A stretch of 64,000 nt of DNA. Source: Crotophaga sulcirostris. Its lineage: Eukaryota; Chordata; Aves; Cuculiformes; Crotophagidae. A model generated the notes under the pieces. It was given only the letters and a program-made list of their open reading frames with translations, made no database searches and was not told where the DNA came from. Made by a program: the position numbers and the translations under genes. This document shows, piece after piece, positions 14,601 to 25,746 of this stretch. Where the stretch lies: assembly GCA_013397455.1 (NCBI GenBank), contig VYZB01000024.1, positions 3,666,822 to 3,730,821 of the forward strand, read 5' to 3'. Position 1 is the stretch's first letter; every line of letters begins with the position of its first letter.

Positions 14601-17600
14601 CCATTTGGTATTTTTAGACTTCCTAGTGCAATGATGAGAACTGATAACCTAATTTGGTAGAGAAGAAATTCTCCTGATCCCTTAGCTCCAAGCATTAAAT
14701 GTCCTGAAACCCATGCAAAAAAATTACAGGAGTTTTCAATGACTTTGATAAATGGCAGTCCAGGGCAGGACTGAGATTCTGAGGAAGATGAATGGCAGGC
14801 AGCGTGCCTCGCTGTTTTTCTTAATCAACCTGGAGGCTGATGGCATTAGAGAAGTGGTGGAAAGGTAGGAACTGCAAAAACTTTGCTGCTTAGGGCACCG
14901 CCGCTTTTGAAGCAAAATTGTTAGCTTTTCTGAAGCATGGCAGATGCTCTTTCTACTCCTGTAGCTGATTAATTATATTAAATCTCTCTTGTTTCCAATG
15001 ACCAACAGGCCAGTGGTCTCTGCTGTTGAAAGTATCACTTGAGGAGATCTGTAGGAGATGATTCTCACAATGTGACTGTGAAGGCACTCTGGTGTGCCTA
15101 AGAACAGGCTATAAGCTTATAGCTTAACGTTTGTGGTTTTAAAGTAGGAGGTGATCTAAGGAAACAACAGGAATCTAAATTTCAATTTTCAGTCATCTCT
15201 TCCAATATTTTATCCTCTGTAGTCAATATCAAGTGCAGCATTTTGATACATTAATTGAGAGAAGCGTAATCTGTTTCATAGCTTGGGCATGATTCTTACT
15301 GGTTAATTCAGGAGAGCGAGAGCCAACTCTGACATTATAGGTGGAACTGTAGCATTGTCTACAATTAAAGATATTTTCCACTTCCTTGTTTTCTTTTCCA
15401 TATGCCCTATGAGGTTTTAATCCTTCAGGCTGAAGTTGTCCATAATTGATGTTTGCTTCCAGCACAGGTTTTGTTGTTTCTTGTGTTTTGCTGTTTTTAA
15501 GATGAATGACAGCATCGTAACGCAAAATTAATAACGTGCTGAAATTGAGTGAGTTAGCCTTAATTCTGATGTTCCCTGTCTTTGAAGTGTTACAGTCTGT
15601 AACAGTCTTAGTTTTCTGTTAACATGCATTTGTGTGTCATGTATATGTAATTTATGGACCACATTTGAGTCTGTTCTCCTGTTTAGACTGGCATCGAGGT
15701 GACTGCTGCAGGCAGAGGACTAAGTTTAGTAAAGAATTAATGGGCATTCAAATGCTTGAGTTCCTGTGCAGGCCCTTTACACAGTGTATTTTTGCACATT
15801 ACATATGAATTATTAACATAACACCATTGTTTGTTTCGTATTGAAAACATAATTTGCCATCAACTATGTAACAATTCAGCAGCTACTGTTCTCCTTAGGA
15901 GAAAAAGTCAAAGTTTGCTGAAAATGGATTCAGTTTCTGTTTGAGATTAAGCTTTTTTTTGTTGCATAAGCTAATATTTTGTCTTCTTTTTACTATGGCA
16001 GCACTAGTTAAATCAGACCCTGCTGGTGAATGGCAAAGAAATAAATCACAACAGACATTAATCTAGATGAGGGCTAAGTAATTAACTTCATAGAAGGGTG
16101 GCGTATACTGTGTCTGTGACACTAGACTGACTGCTGTGCGTAGAATAAATGCAGTATTTAGGCTGCCTATGGTATTCCACCCCTTCAATTAAGTAAACAA
16201 ATATATATAGAGCTACTCTGGAGTGTATCCTTTGTGGTCTAAACACTGTATCTTATTAAAATCATCTGCATGCAGTATGTGGGGTTTGAGTTCCTGCCAG
16301 TGGTTTCATCCATTGTTAGCAGTGATGCTCTGCTCTCCCAAGAGTTAAACACAGTGGTACTGTAGTTATGTGAAAAGGGTGCTCTTGGTTACTTTGGTGG
16401 CCATTTCGTTGCATATTACCTCCCACTTTGTTTCCATCCATGTGTGTGGCATAGGGTGTTGCCTGGAAAAATATAGGCTTTTCGGGGGAAAAAAAAATCC
16501 ATATAGGTTAAGAAAAATATCAAAGGCGGTCTGTAATTGATTCTGGGGGGCAAGACCAGGGCCAGAATAGGTGCATGCCTGCCTACTCTATGTGTGTATA
16601 TCAAGATATTTAATATTTACATTTACATATTTTTTTTCACCTCAATGATAAAGATAAAACATGTATTGAATTCCAGAAGATAGGATAAGTTGCTTAAAGT
16701 AGAACTATAATTCTTGTTTTTCGTTTATAAGTATGAGGATTCTCATTCTGCAAGTGCTCGCTTTTACCCAGAAAATTAGACTGATGGTCTGTTCTACTTT
16801 TTATAAAACATCAAGCTGAAGTAGTTGTGTTTTATCATCATTAAAAATATTTTTACCTACATATAACTGCATTCAGATGTTAATCCATTACACAAAGTAT
16901 TTGCAGCAGATTTCTTTTCAGTATAGCACTAAATTTTAGAGGGTGATATAGACAATATCGGTTGACAAAAATTCTGCTTAGAGAAAACAGCTAAAATGAA
17001 ATTTGCCTGAAGGTATGTTTATTTGATGATGTTGTTAAATTGAAAGAATATAAAAATGGTGATAAACCACATAAACAAATAACTTAGTGTGAAGTCTGAG
17101 ATTTTAGTCATTAAAGTTAGTTTACCAGACTCGCTGTTTTCCACAAACTAAAATTAACCTGAATATTTTCAAGTTTTAATTGGCTATCTCTTCCAGGAGT
17201 GTTTAACTTGCCCTTCTCAAAAATTATAATAGCAAGAGTATTTTAGAGGTGAAAGGAACATTAATTTTCATACGGTTCTTACTTTCTGTGCTGGAAATGA
17301 GATTTTTCTTTCCTTTTTTTTCAAATATGGCTGTGTTAAAGAGGATACAGGTTCACAGGATTGGCTAATATAAGATCAACCTTCGCTTCCAAACAGCAAC
17401 AAACCCAAATACAACTCATAAAAGATGCGTGTTAATCAGAAAGTTTCTGATCTCTGGGAGCACGATGACGAGCTATAGAAACCATCCACTTAGACCAGAG
17501 CAAGGTTTTTCTATATATAAAAATAAGAAGGCACTGCACTTCCACAAAATATGTTTGAATGGGTCACAGATTTTTGACTTGGGAACTGCTGTCACCCCTA

Positions 17601-20600
17601 GAGTGTATCTTGGACCACCGTGCAGGCTCGTCTGCAAACGTCTAATTGAAAACAGTGTGTGGCAATATGGTTGCGCGGGCCGGCTGCAGACCACATACTT
17701 TGGCAGATCGTTCCAAGTCGTGGTGTAACGGCTCATTTTCAGATTCTCCTTTTACACCTGTGTCCATGGGACGTGTGTGTTAGAAGCGATTATAGACCGT
17801 TTTGGTTGGAAAAATTCACCCTTTTGGAACAACTCCTCAGTCAGAGACAACACTGAGGAAGTCCTTGCCACAGCGGTTTTTGCTTTGAGCTGTCTGAACT
17901 CTAGGTGAAGATGAAAAAAAAAAAAAAAAGAAGTGATTATTAAGCTGGTGATTGGGATTGCGTGATGCTTTCACCAGTGATCAGCGCTGCAGGTTATGAG
18001 CCAGTGTCCCAGTGACAGGTAGGCTGGCCCAGGCAGTGCCGGCATTAGAAGGAAATGCAGTAAGTTGAATGTGGATGACTCTGCTCCCTTTAAGCCTATG
18101 TGACTCTGGTTCCTCCCAAGTGGAGCTTGCTGCTCCTGAAACTGCATTTTAACTCCTTCTTGAGGAGCCAAGCCCTCAGAGGAGAGCTGTGTTGGACAAG
18201 AGCATGGAGGGATGAAGGCAGGAATAGTTTGTCTGCTCCCATCCCAAAGATTTACAGGCTTCGGGGAAGGCGAGTAGCCAGGAATAAAGTGAAATATCCT
18301 CAATGAATAATTCATTTGCTGGAAAGTGGTTTTTCAGGGAAACTGAAGCTACATAGAGATTTGGACAAATTGAGCTGAAACTCTCTCAGCCATAAAAAAG
18401 ATGGATAGGAGGGGAATATACAAAAAATCTTGAAATATGTTGTAATATCTTATTTCAACCTTCTGGATAGATTCATTTGAAAAGCACATACAAAGCTTTG
18501 GTTTTCGTCTCAAAATCATTCCTTTTTCTTCTTTTATTTTATTAGACCTCACTTGAAAGAGCAGTCGTTACTAGAAGGTGTTAAATGATCTGAAATTGAA
18601 AAGAAATTTATGTTGATATGTGTCTTCAGGTACTTTTTTTTTGTTCCTGTTCTGCTTTCTTGGGGAGCCCAGCGCTCAATGACACAGCTGGCAGCATGGA
18701 GAGTTGGTATGGTCAGAGCATCTCCTTTTCTTGAGTTCTGTCGTACAGTTTTAAGAGTAGTAGAATCATAGAGTGGTTTGGGTTGGAGGGGACCTTAAAG
18801 ATCATCTGGTTCCAAGCCCCCTGCCATGGGCAGATATACCTCCCACCAGCCCAGGCTGCTCAAGACCTGATCCAACCTGGCCTTGAACACCGCCAGGGAG
18901 GGGCATCCACAGGGCAACCTGTTCCAGTGTCTCGCCACTTTCATCATGAAGAATTTCTTCCTCATGAAGAATTTCTTCCTGATGTCTAATCTAAATCTGC
19001 TCCCTTCCAATTTAAAGCCATTCCCCCTCCTCCTGTCACTACTCGCCCTTGTAAAAAGTCCCTCCCCAGCTTTTCTGTAGTTTTCTCTATATCATTATAA
19101 CTTCATGTTTTTGGGGTTTTTTTGAGAAATTAGAGACCTCAATTGTCCTGAGTTAAATACCTTCACCTAATTAAAAATGGCTCACCATCCTAACATCTTG
19201 AGAAGATGTTTGCTGATACTAAACTCTCACTCCTGTAACCAGTTGAGCACATGTAACTTCCCAAGCAGAAGCAGGTTTATTTGGATGTGTAAACTTGTCA
19301 CACTTTCAGGTCTGTAGGCTTGCAGCCTAAACTCTTTTGATATTTTAAAAGCCAGACAGAACACAAAAGTACTCGTCTCCCAACAACTTAACAAACATTT
19401 GGTAAAAACCATCACTTTCCTTTGATAATACTGGTTTTCCTCATTAGAATTACTATCTGATGCACCCTAAATGTACCGTGGTTTTTAAGTTAGAGCAGTG
19501 TAAGTAGTTTGGTCAATTAATTAGGTGCAGGTAGTGCTTCCCTTCCATTGTGAAGGGATCAAAGGAGAACACTTAATAGCATTTATTTGCTTGTTCTGCT
19601 CCATACCTTAGTGTCAATTCATTCAAATAACCCTCTGACCCAAAATGTTAATGTAAGTTATTCTATTAAGTTATTATGCTTTGCTGAACATTTCTACCCT
19701 ATGTTGGCATCATAACTGAACACGTTGCTTTGTAGTAACTGGAAGTGGACAGAAAAATGGCAAAAATGCCAGTTGAGTGAGGAACACCCAGCTAGCTCTA
19801 AACCTCTGCCTTTCCTCTATGAAGTATCTCCTAGTTTCTTCCAACCCTGCCCTGGTATTTGCAGAAAAATACTTGTCAGAGAAGCTGAAGGGGAGATTCC
19901 ACAGATAGACTCAGGCCTCCAACATTTGTGGGTGTCAGTGTGCCTGGCTGAAGGAACTTGAATGGAAAATAACTGGAAGGGGAGCATTAATTAATAGAAT
20001 TTGGAGTTTGTGGATGCTTTTGGTTTTATTTGTGGTCTTGTGCTGTATAACTATTGTGGTTCAGTCTTAGGGCCTTCACAGAAAGAAATCAGAGGGGGAA
20101 TAAAAGTCAATTTTTCCTTTGACTTCATTATTGCCAAGGTTTCCCTCCACGTCCCTGAGGAATTTATATTAGAGAGGTTTATTCTACTAACAGTCTATTA
20201 GCAGGATTGGCCCCTCGTTGAAACCATAATGCAGTGTGTGAGATTAAATAAGGTAAAATAAGACAAGGTTCTAAGTAATTAGATTGTGTGGGCACTGAAT
20301 GTTTTCATCTCTGGGCTAAAGGTATTCACTTCAGTCATTAATTGTTTTGTCAACTGAGTCATTAGGAACAGCCCAGGTCTTGCTAACACTGTCAGCTAAC
20401 AGTAATGCATGGCATGCGTGCATTTGTAGGGAGACTCTTCAAGTTTGAGATACCAAGTTGTTTTAATAGGCTAGACTTTGATTTTATGTGACTGTGGCCA
20501 GGCTGTGGAGTAAAGGAAATTGAATGATCTCAATGTCATAAATATATTTCATTTTTTCCTTTGGAATGACATATTGTCTTCTTCAGCCATTTAATGCAAT

Positions 20601-23075
20601 GTAATGCTGTTTAGGACTAAAAGACAAAGAGAAATGAGGTTTTCTGAAATTCAATAAGTCCTTTGCTTAGGATATTGTTCCACTTTAAGGATTCCACTTC
20701 TTGAAATAAGTGAGACATTTCATGTTTTCATTCAAGAGTTTGATAAATGATAGTGCCATGCACATCACAAGAAAGTGATGTTGCTCTACAGCAGGTTTGA
20801 TGAAGATGAAGTTGCTCTACAGCAGGTTTGGTTGCCTCTGTGATAGAGGTATCTCTGCACTGTCCGTTAACTTACTGTACAGTAGCTTGGATATGTGCAT
20901 GGCTGTGACCCAGCTTGTGCTAATGAGGACTTGTGTGTTGGTGCACTGACCTCCAGTCTCGTGTTACATTTCCTTCTGCTGAAGGTTTTTGGAAGAACAG
21001 ACCTGTCTTACAAAGAAGGACCATAACAGATCCACATCTGTGCAGGTGAGAGACAGCTGTCTCAAATGGTTTGCTCCTGTAACTCCGGTTCCTGTTCCTG
21101 GGAAAAATAAAGGAGAAAAATGAAAAAAAAGTGGAAGACAATGAAAGGAAAACCCAGGGAGAGCAGTGACACCTATTATTGAGGGCTGAGATGGTTTTCA
21201 CACAGATTGTGTTTCTCAGTCCGTAGCCTTAGTAAATGCTGAACTGTACTATGTTCAGTGTTTCGACAGGCAAAAGAACAAATTTGTTGTACGCCAGCCC
21301 ATCATAATGTATGTGAATCACTGATGTATGCACTATACATGGGAAACTTTAAAATACATGCCAAGATTTCCCCCAAAATATTGGATGTAGAGGCAAAGCT
21401 AGATACAAAATAGTTGAAAAACTCATTAGCACCAGTGAGATACAGAGGAGATCCAGCATTGCAAATTCCTGCCCATCTGGTTCACACTGAACTTGCAGCA
21501 GTGTATGTGGAGTTTACACGTGTCGTTAACACGGGACATATACACAAGCTCTTTGCCCAGCTGGGCTTGCTACTTCATTTAATAGATCCTTTTTGTAGTC
21601 TCCAGTTACATGTATCGCTGTTGGGATGTAAGGAAAGGAGAATAATTTGACTGTATTCCAGTACTATGTCCCAAACAGCCGTGTGTGCACCTATAATCTG
21701 CTACTGCCAAACGGATGTAGCTATCCAGCCATCTGAGTGGTGTTTTAGAAGAAAACAGTCTGAATATTGGAAACTACAAACTGGATTAGCTATGGTCATA
21801 CTCATTCTTCACTTTAAAGGCACCCATTTCTTAAGGTGGGTGGCAGGTTCTGCTATGCCTTGCACTTTCCAAACAGTTGCCTTCTTCAGTACCAACCACT
21901 GAATAATATCTCAAAACTGTTATTTTTTCATCCTATATTCAGGGCATGATCACAGGGCTTCAAGAGGGCAGTAAAAATGTGTGTGGTTCATCTTGGTGCT
22001 TGTTGCTGTCTTCTGGAATGTGAGTGAATGAAAAGAAAGTTTGAGAAAACTGCTTGCTTGTTTTGTTTTGTTTTGTTTTTCAGTTCTCCCAATCCCAGCT
22101 TGCATTGTCTTTCAGAAATGGCAGTGTTGGATCCAGCTGGAAATGACTCCAGTGTTAGTTTGCCATAGCACTAACACATTTTGTCTGGAAGTTTAGCTTT
22201 TTAGAACACACATCCCTCTTGAAGCCTAATGTTCAAGAGCTCTTCATTAGAAACATCAATGGTATTAAATGGAAATAGATCTCGCATGATGATATAAAAA
22301 ATCAGGCTGGTAATGCAGTATCCAGTTGGTGTAACATTTCCATTATAATGCATTCCTTGTAATTTTGAATTCCTTAACCTAGAGGAGGGTAACTAAAATA
22401 ACACAATATATTTATTTTACTATTATGAGCTTTAATGAACTTCAGGAAAATAGCTTCAATGCAGTGTTGAAAAAGCTCTGTTATCTTGTTCACATTGACC
22501 TTGGTCCTGCAAACAATTACGCTTGGGCTCAGCCTTGCTGACTTCAAATGGTCAGCTCGTGTGTGAAGTTAAATGTACATGTATGTGCTTGTAGGGATCA
22601 AGGCCTTGCCGTAGTTTGGAAAATCTGAAATGTTTTAACTAAGGGTTAGATTTTGCAGCAACACTCCTGCAAGAAACTTCTCTTTAAAATCAAGTAAAGC
22701 TTTTCTCTCTGCCTCTCACTGTAGAAGCCCTTTCTAGCTGGCAGTGAATAGGAAGCTGCCAGATTGGTGCTGGGAAGTCAGCAGCACTTTCCAGCGTATC
22801 CAGCCCACAGCGGGCTGGGGAGGCCCGTGCCTCGGTGCCTCACCGTGCACAACCACACTGATTGCAATAGGAGCTCTCCTCAAAGGAGGTGCCTTGATTG
22901 TGGGTCAGAGACTTAACCCGTCTCCCCACAAGGTCTCTTAATTCCCTGTCGGTCTCTCCCGCAGCTGGCTGTTCCACACAACGATGAATGGACCCGCTTT
23001 GCTCGCACCCTGGTGGAAATCCGCGCCAACCGAGCAGACAGCGAAGAGGAAGGGGCAGTGGAGTTGTCGGCCTAG
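5523..23075 (+). CDS. DYNC1I1: Cytoplasmic dynein 1 intermediate chain 1, last two coding exons
   Basis: The product is the intermediate chain of cytoplasmic dynein 1, a scaffold that joins the heavy chains and light chains and binds dynactin p150; its C-terminal half is a WD40 propeller. Only the last 78 codons are here: exon 5523-5648 (42 codons) joined to 22965-23075 (36 codons plus TAG). Both junctions are phase 0. The joined peptide ends the last WD blade ([10 protein letters not shown]) and continues into the tail [16 protein letters not shown], ending VELSA. The tail [20 protein letters not shown] fits DYNC1I1; as I recall it, the paralogue DYNC1I2 has a different tail (NDEWARFGRTL). 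The neighbour SLC25A13 in convergent orientation repeats human synteny. Exons 1-15 lie left of the window. Confidence 0.97.
10925..10950. other. Assembly gap (26 N)
   Basis: Twenty-six unknown bases interrupt the DYNC1I1 intron. The true gap length may differ from 26. No exon is expected here because the flanking exons join in phase. Confidence 1.
18762..19080 (-). mobile_element. CR1 LINE 3' fragment, antisense on + strand
   Basis: The + strand reads AGAATCATAGAGTGGTTTGG, then GACCTTAAAGATCATCTGG, GCCATGGGCAG, AACCTGGCCTTGAACACC and GAAGAATTTCTTCCT, which is the reverse complement of the conserved avian CR1 3' end. The element's sense strand is therefore -. Only the terminal 320 bp or so remain, as usual for 5'-truncated CR1 copies. 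The copy has drifted from consensus and carries an internal 18-bp tandem duplication (18944-18979). It sits in the DYNC1I1 last intron, antisense to the gene. Confidence 0.95.
18944..18979. repeat. 18-bp tandem duplication inside CR1
   Basis: TCATGAAGAATTTCTTCC is present twice without a spacer (18944-18961 and 18962-18979). The other CR1 tail in this window, at 28.8-29.0 kb, has only one copy of this segment, so the duplication probably arose after insertion or belongs to its source copy. Confidence 0.9.
20780..20830. repeat. 20-bp direct duplication
   Basis: GTTGCTCTACAGCAGGTTTG occurs at 20780-20799 and again at 20811-20830, separated by 11 bases rich in GATGAAG. It is a local duplication in intronic DNA. 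CTACAG in each copy resembles a splice acceptor, but no reading frame follows it that I recognise. Confidence 0.85.
22060..22080. repeat. TTTTG microsatellite
   Basis: Four or so TTTTG-type units are followed by TTTTTCAG. The T-rich run plus CAG imitates a 3' splice site 0.9 kb before the true acceptor of the last DYNC1I1 exon, but the sequence after it is not recognisable coding sequence. Confidence 0.8.
22965..23075 (+). CDS. DYNC1I1: DYNC1I1 last coding exon (human exon 17 equivalent)
   Basis: The exon starts after CTCTCCCGCAG in phase 0 and encodes 36 residues, beginning [20 protein letters not shown], followed by an acidic stretch DSEEEG and the end VELSA, then TAG at 23073-23075. The human protein as I recall it has threonine where this one has alanine after EEEG; otherwise the tail looks unchanged. 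In mammals this exon is one of two DYNC1I1 exons reported to double as a limb enhancer for DLX5/6. The sequence here cannot show whether that second role applies. Confidence 0.97.
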   Translation: MAVPHNDEWTRFARTLVEIRANRADSEEEGAVELSA

Positions 23076-23940
23076 AGGAGGAGAAGGAGCAGCGCCCGCC
23101 ATGGCCAGGACAGCAGCTTTCCCTGCTGAGTACGCCGGTGTTCAGTGTCAAAGTCAGTCTTGCTGTGGCTTTTGATGCCAGTGTACGTGCCAGTATTGCT
23201 CAAAGCATTCTGTATTAATCACGCTGCTTTACACAAGGCTGAAAATATCCAGAGCATTTTCATACTTTATATTTCTGTCTGAAAAGTAAGAAAGAAAAGA
23301 CAAATCAACCCTTTATGGGTTTAGTTGTTGCCTTTTAACTACTTAGTAGCTGTATTTAATAGCTAGGAACCCCTGGTTAAACTTGTGCTCACGTTGCCCT
23401 TCTGGCATAGTCCTATTAAATCCATATGAAGCCAGATATGATTACGTGCAGATGTGGTGTGCTTCACTGTATGGGACTGGGCCAAAGACTTTAGATGTGG
23501 TGTTTCACATGGTGACTTACATTATGAATGGATGTACTATACGAAAGTTGCTGCTTCTTATTTATTGCGGTGTGCTGCATGGAACATATTTATTTGAAAG
23601 CATTAAAATAAACGATCCTAAAGCATGTGCATAATGAGAGAACTGCGTTGTCTGTGTGCTGCTGTAGAGGTTACATTAAAGTCCACGTAACAATTACAGT
23701 ACATCAGTTGTGCTTAAGATGTGAGATCTGTAAAGGTTGGCTTGAGTGGATGGAATGAGTTTCCTTTCCTTTTCTTTTTTTAAGATGCCTATTATTTCTA
23801 GGCACTTTAACGATATTTCAAATACAGTTGGTCACTGATACTTGTCATGCAAGTTAACACTAACAGTCTGACAAAGGGTTGTGGTTCCCGAGTATGACAC
23901 TAGTATTGCTAATAAAATGTATCAAGCCTGTTGTGTCGCA
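23076..23940 (+). other. DYNC1I1: DYNC1I1 3' UTR (end approximate)
   Basis: Non-coding sequence follows the TAG. It has two AATAAA hexamers, at 23607-23612 and 23911-23916. The second is followed within about 20 bases by a GT-rich run (TTGTGTCGCAGTGTGG), which favours it as the main cleavage site; the first could give a shorter transcript. The open frame at 23383-23634 lies in this UTR and matches no protein I know. Confidence 0.7.
23911..23916 (+). promoter_or_regulatory. DYNC1I1: DYNC1I1 polyadenylation signal (distal candidate)
   Basis: AATAAA lies about 840 bases after the stop codon, with a GT-rich downstream element. The alternative proximal hexamer is at 23607-23612 and has a less obvious GT-rich element. 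Confidence 0.65.
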
Positions 23941-25689
23941 GTGTGGTTAATCTGTCCGTGCCAGCAGCGCTCAGCGTGTTCATTGCCAGTCACTGGTGAG
24001 GCACTGGGAAAATGTGACTGCCCTGACTCGCAGAAGGCTCTTGCAGCTGCTGCATAAATAGAGACCGTCAGCTACCGGGACAGGCTGGTAATGGACTTGC
24101 AGGCATCAGACCCTGTGACAAATGTTACATTTAGTGTCTGCCAATCCATGTCAGCTTCTAGGCTTAATTTATTTGTATGTTTTCCCTCCATGCTGAGCTG
24201 TGCATGCTTACTTGCACAGATGTGCACACGGATAACAACACCGTGCTGCCATTAAAAGAAAAGGAATCAGAAAGACCAAGCCTCCTCAAACTGTCTTGAG
24301 AGACAGGTTGGGATAAGGCACAAGGGGATATTCTCCTTTATGATAAGCTCCTGTGGCTTGAGCAAAGAAATAGGATGCAGACTGATCTCAGTGAGTGCTG
24401 TGGCCCAGAGGGACGCTGCTGAATGCTGACCTTGGTGGTGAGGCTGCCGGTTCGCATTCACATCCCAGCGTTCTGCTGAGCCAGAGCACAGCTCTGACAC
24501 CGGGGTTTAACAGTGGTTTGCACTCACTTGAGCAGGCAGGTGAACCGTTACAGCAAAAAGGATGGACGTCAGATAGCAACAAAGACTTAGTGTGTAAATT
24601 TGCAGGGAATCGTGTCTCATCTTTGGGCAGCCATATTGAGGAATGCATCACCTGATGCTCTTCAGAGGTGTGGTCAGCCCCAGAGACACCGGGAAACCTC
24701 TGCAGTCCTAAAGACCAGAGTAGGCTAAGGAAATGAACACTGTGGGGAAGCTGGATTTCCCTGACATCCTGGCTGTTAGAAATAACTCCCAGTTACGGTA
24801 CATGGGCAAATTTCTTCTTCATGGTGGGAGCTGAAGATACATTCCAGTGCCTGTGGACACGTGACCTGAAGCTTATCTCCCAGTGCCTCTGGAAACATCC
24901 TGTCCACTGGGCTGTGTTCTGTGTTAAGCAGGGCGGGGGGGAGGGGAGTGGTCTTCCCCAGATCAACACGTTCACACAGCATAGGTACATCTGTCGTTGG
25001 TCTGGTGGCTCCATGAGACTGGAGCCACGCATTAGAGAGCCTCATATTCTCGCTGCTCCCCTGGGTACTTTGGGAACTGTCCTGAAGAACCAGTGTAGCA
25101 TTCACAGTGCTTTTACAACTTAGAGGTGACCGTTAATAAACAACCAGGTGAGACACCTGTAAAGCAGCAGTTTAGAGATAATCTCTAGGTTGTGTGTGTC
25201 CCATCCTCCCCCTGCCCTGCCCTGGTTTCTTCCTGTTTTCCTTTCAGAAAGCTTTTTATGCGTCATCTATGGATGTGGGCAAAGCAGATGCAGTGCAAAG
25301 TGGACAGGGGAGGGCACACTTTGGCCATTAGTGGGGTACAAGATTAGAAACACAGGTACATGCAGATACCCAGCAAACTGGTGCTGTCACTGGGAGAAGA
25401 GGTGGGCAGCTCGCTACCCTGCAGCCCCCTATGGTAAATCCACATCTGAAAGTGTGGGGACACCATGCAGAAGGTCCCTGTGGTGTAAAGGAAAGGGTGT
25501 TTAATCAATGTTGTCTCCCATTCATCGTAACCACTGCAGTGGAAACAGTTGGCAAATTTGCTTCCACTTTTTCCATGTTACCATTCCATTTTTGAAACCT
25601 AAAGCAGGGCTGAATGTTCACCTGCCAAGCTCTTCCTCCTTTATGGCATTAATAGCTTGAAATATGTTTTTTAAGAGCAGCCTCAGAAG

Positions 25690-25746
25690 ACTTTCAGCAT
25701 CTGCTGCTACTTTCAGCATCTGCTGCTACTTTCAGCATCTGCTGCT
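25690..25746. repeat. Three perfect copies of a 19-bp unit
   Basis: ACTTTCAGCATCTGCTGCT is repeated three times head to tail at 25690-25708, 25709-25727 and 25728-25746 with no mismatch. Perfect identity suggests a recent expansion and possible length polymorphism. It is intergenic. Confidence 0.95.

Larger units (their letters stand above)
5649..22964 (+). other. DYNC1I1: DYNC1I1 last intron (17.3 kb)
   Basis: This is the intron between the last two coding exons, with donor GTATTA and acceptor CTCTCCCGCAG. I found no additional exon in it. It contains the 26-N gap, an antisense CR1 fragment (18762-19080), a 20-bp direct duplication near 20.8 kb, a TTTTG microsatellite near 22.07 kb and poly-A or poly-T runs, for example at 17.91 kb. 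A stretch at about 17.43-17.76 kb has an irregular base make-up suggestive of an old DNA transposon, but I cannot identify it. The remaining open frames are short and unsupported. Confidence 0.88.

Noticed and set aside
20780..20830. Duplicated CTACAG as alternative splice acceptors
   Set aside because: There is no strong pyrimidine tract and no recognisable coding sequence follows.
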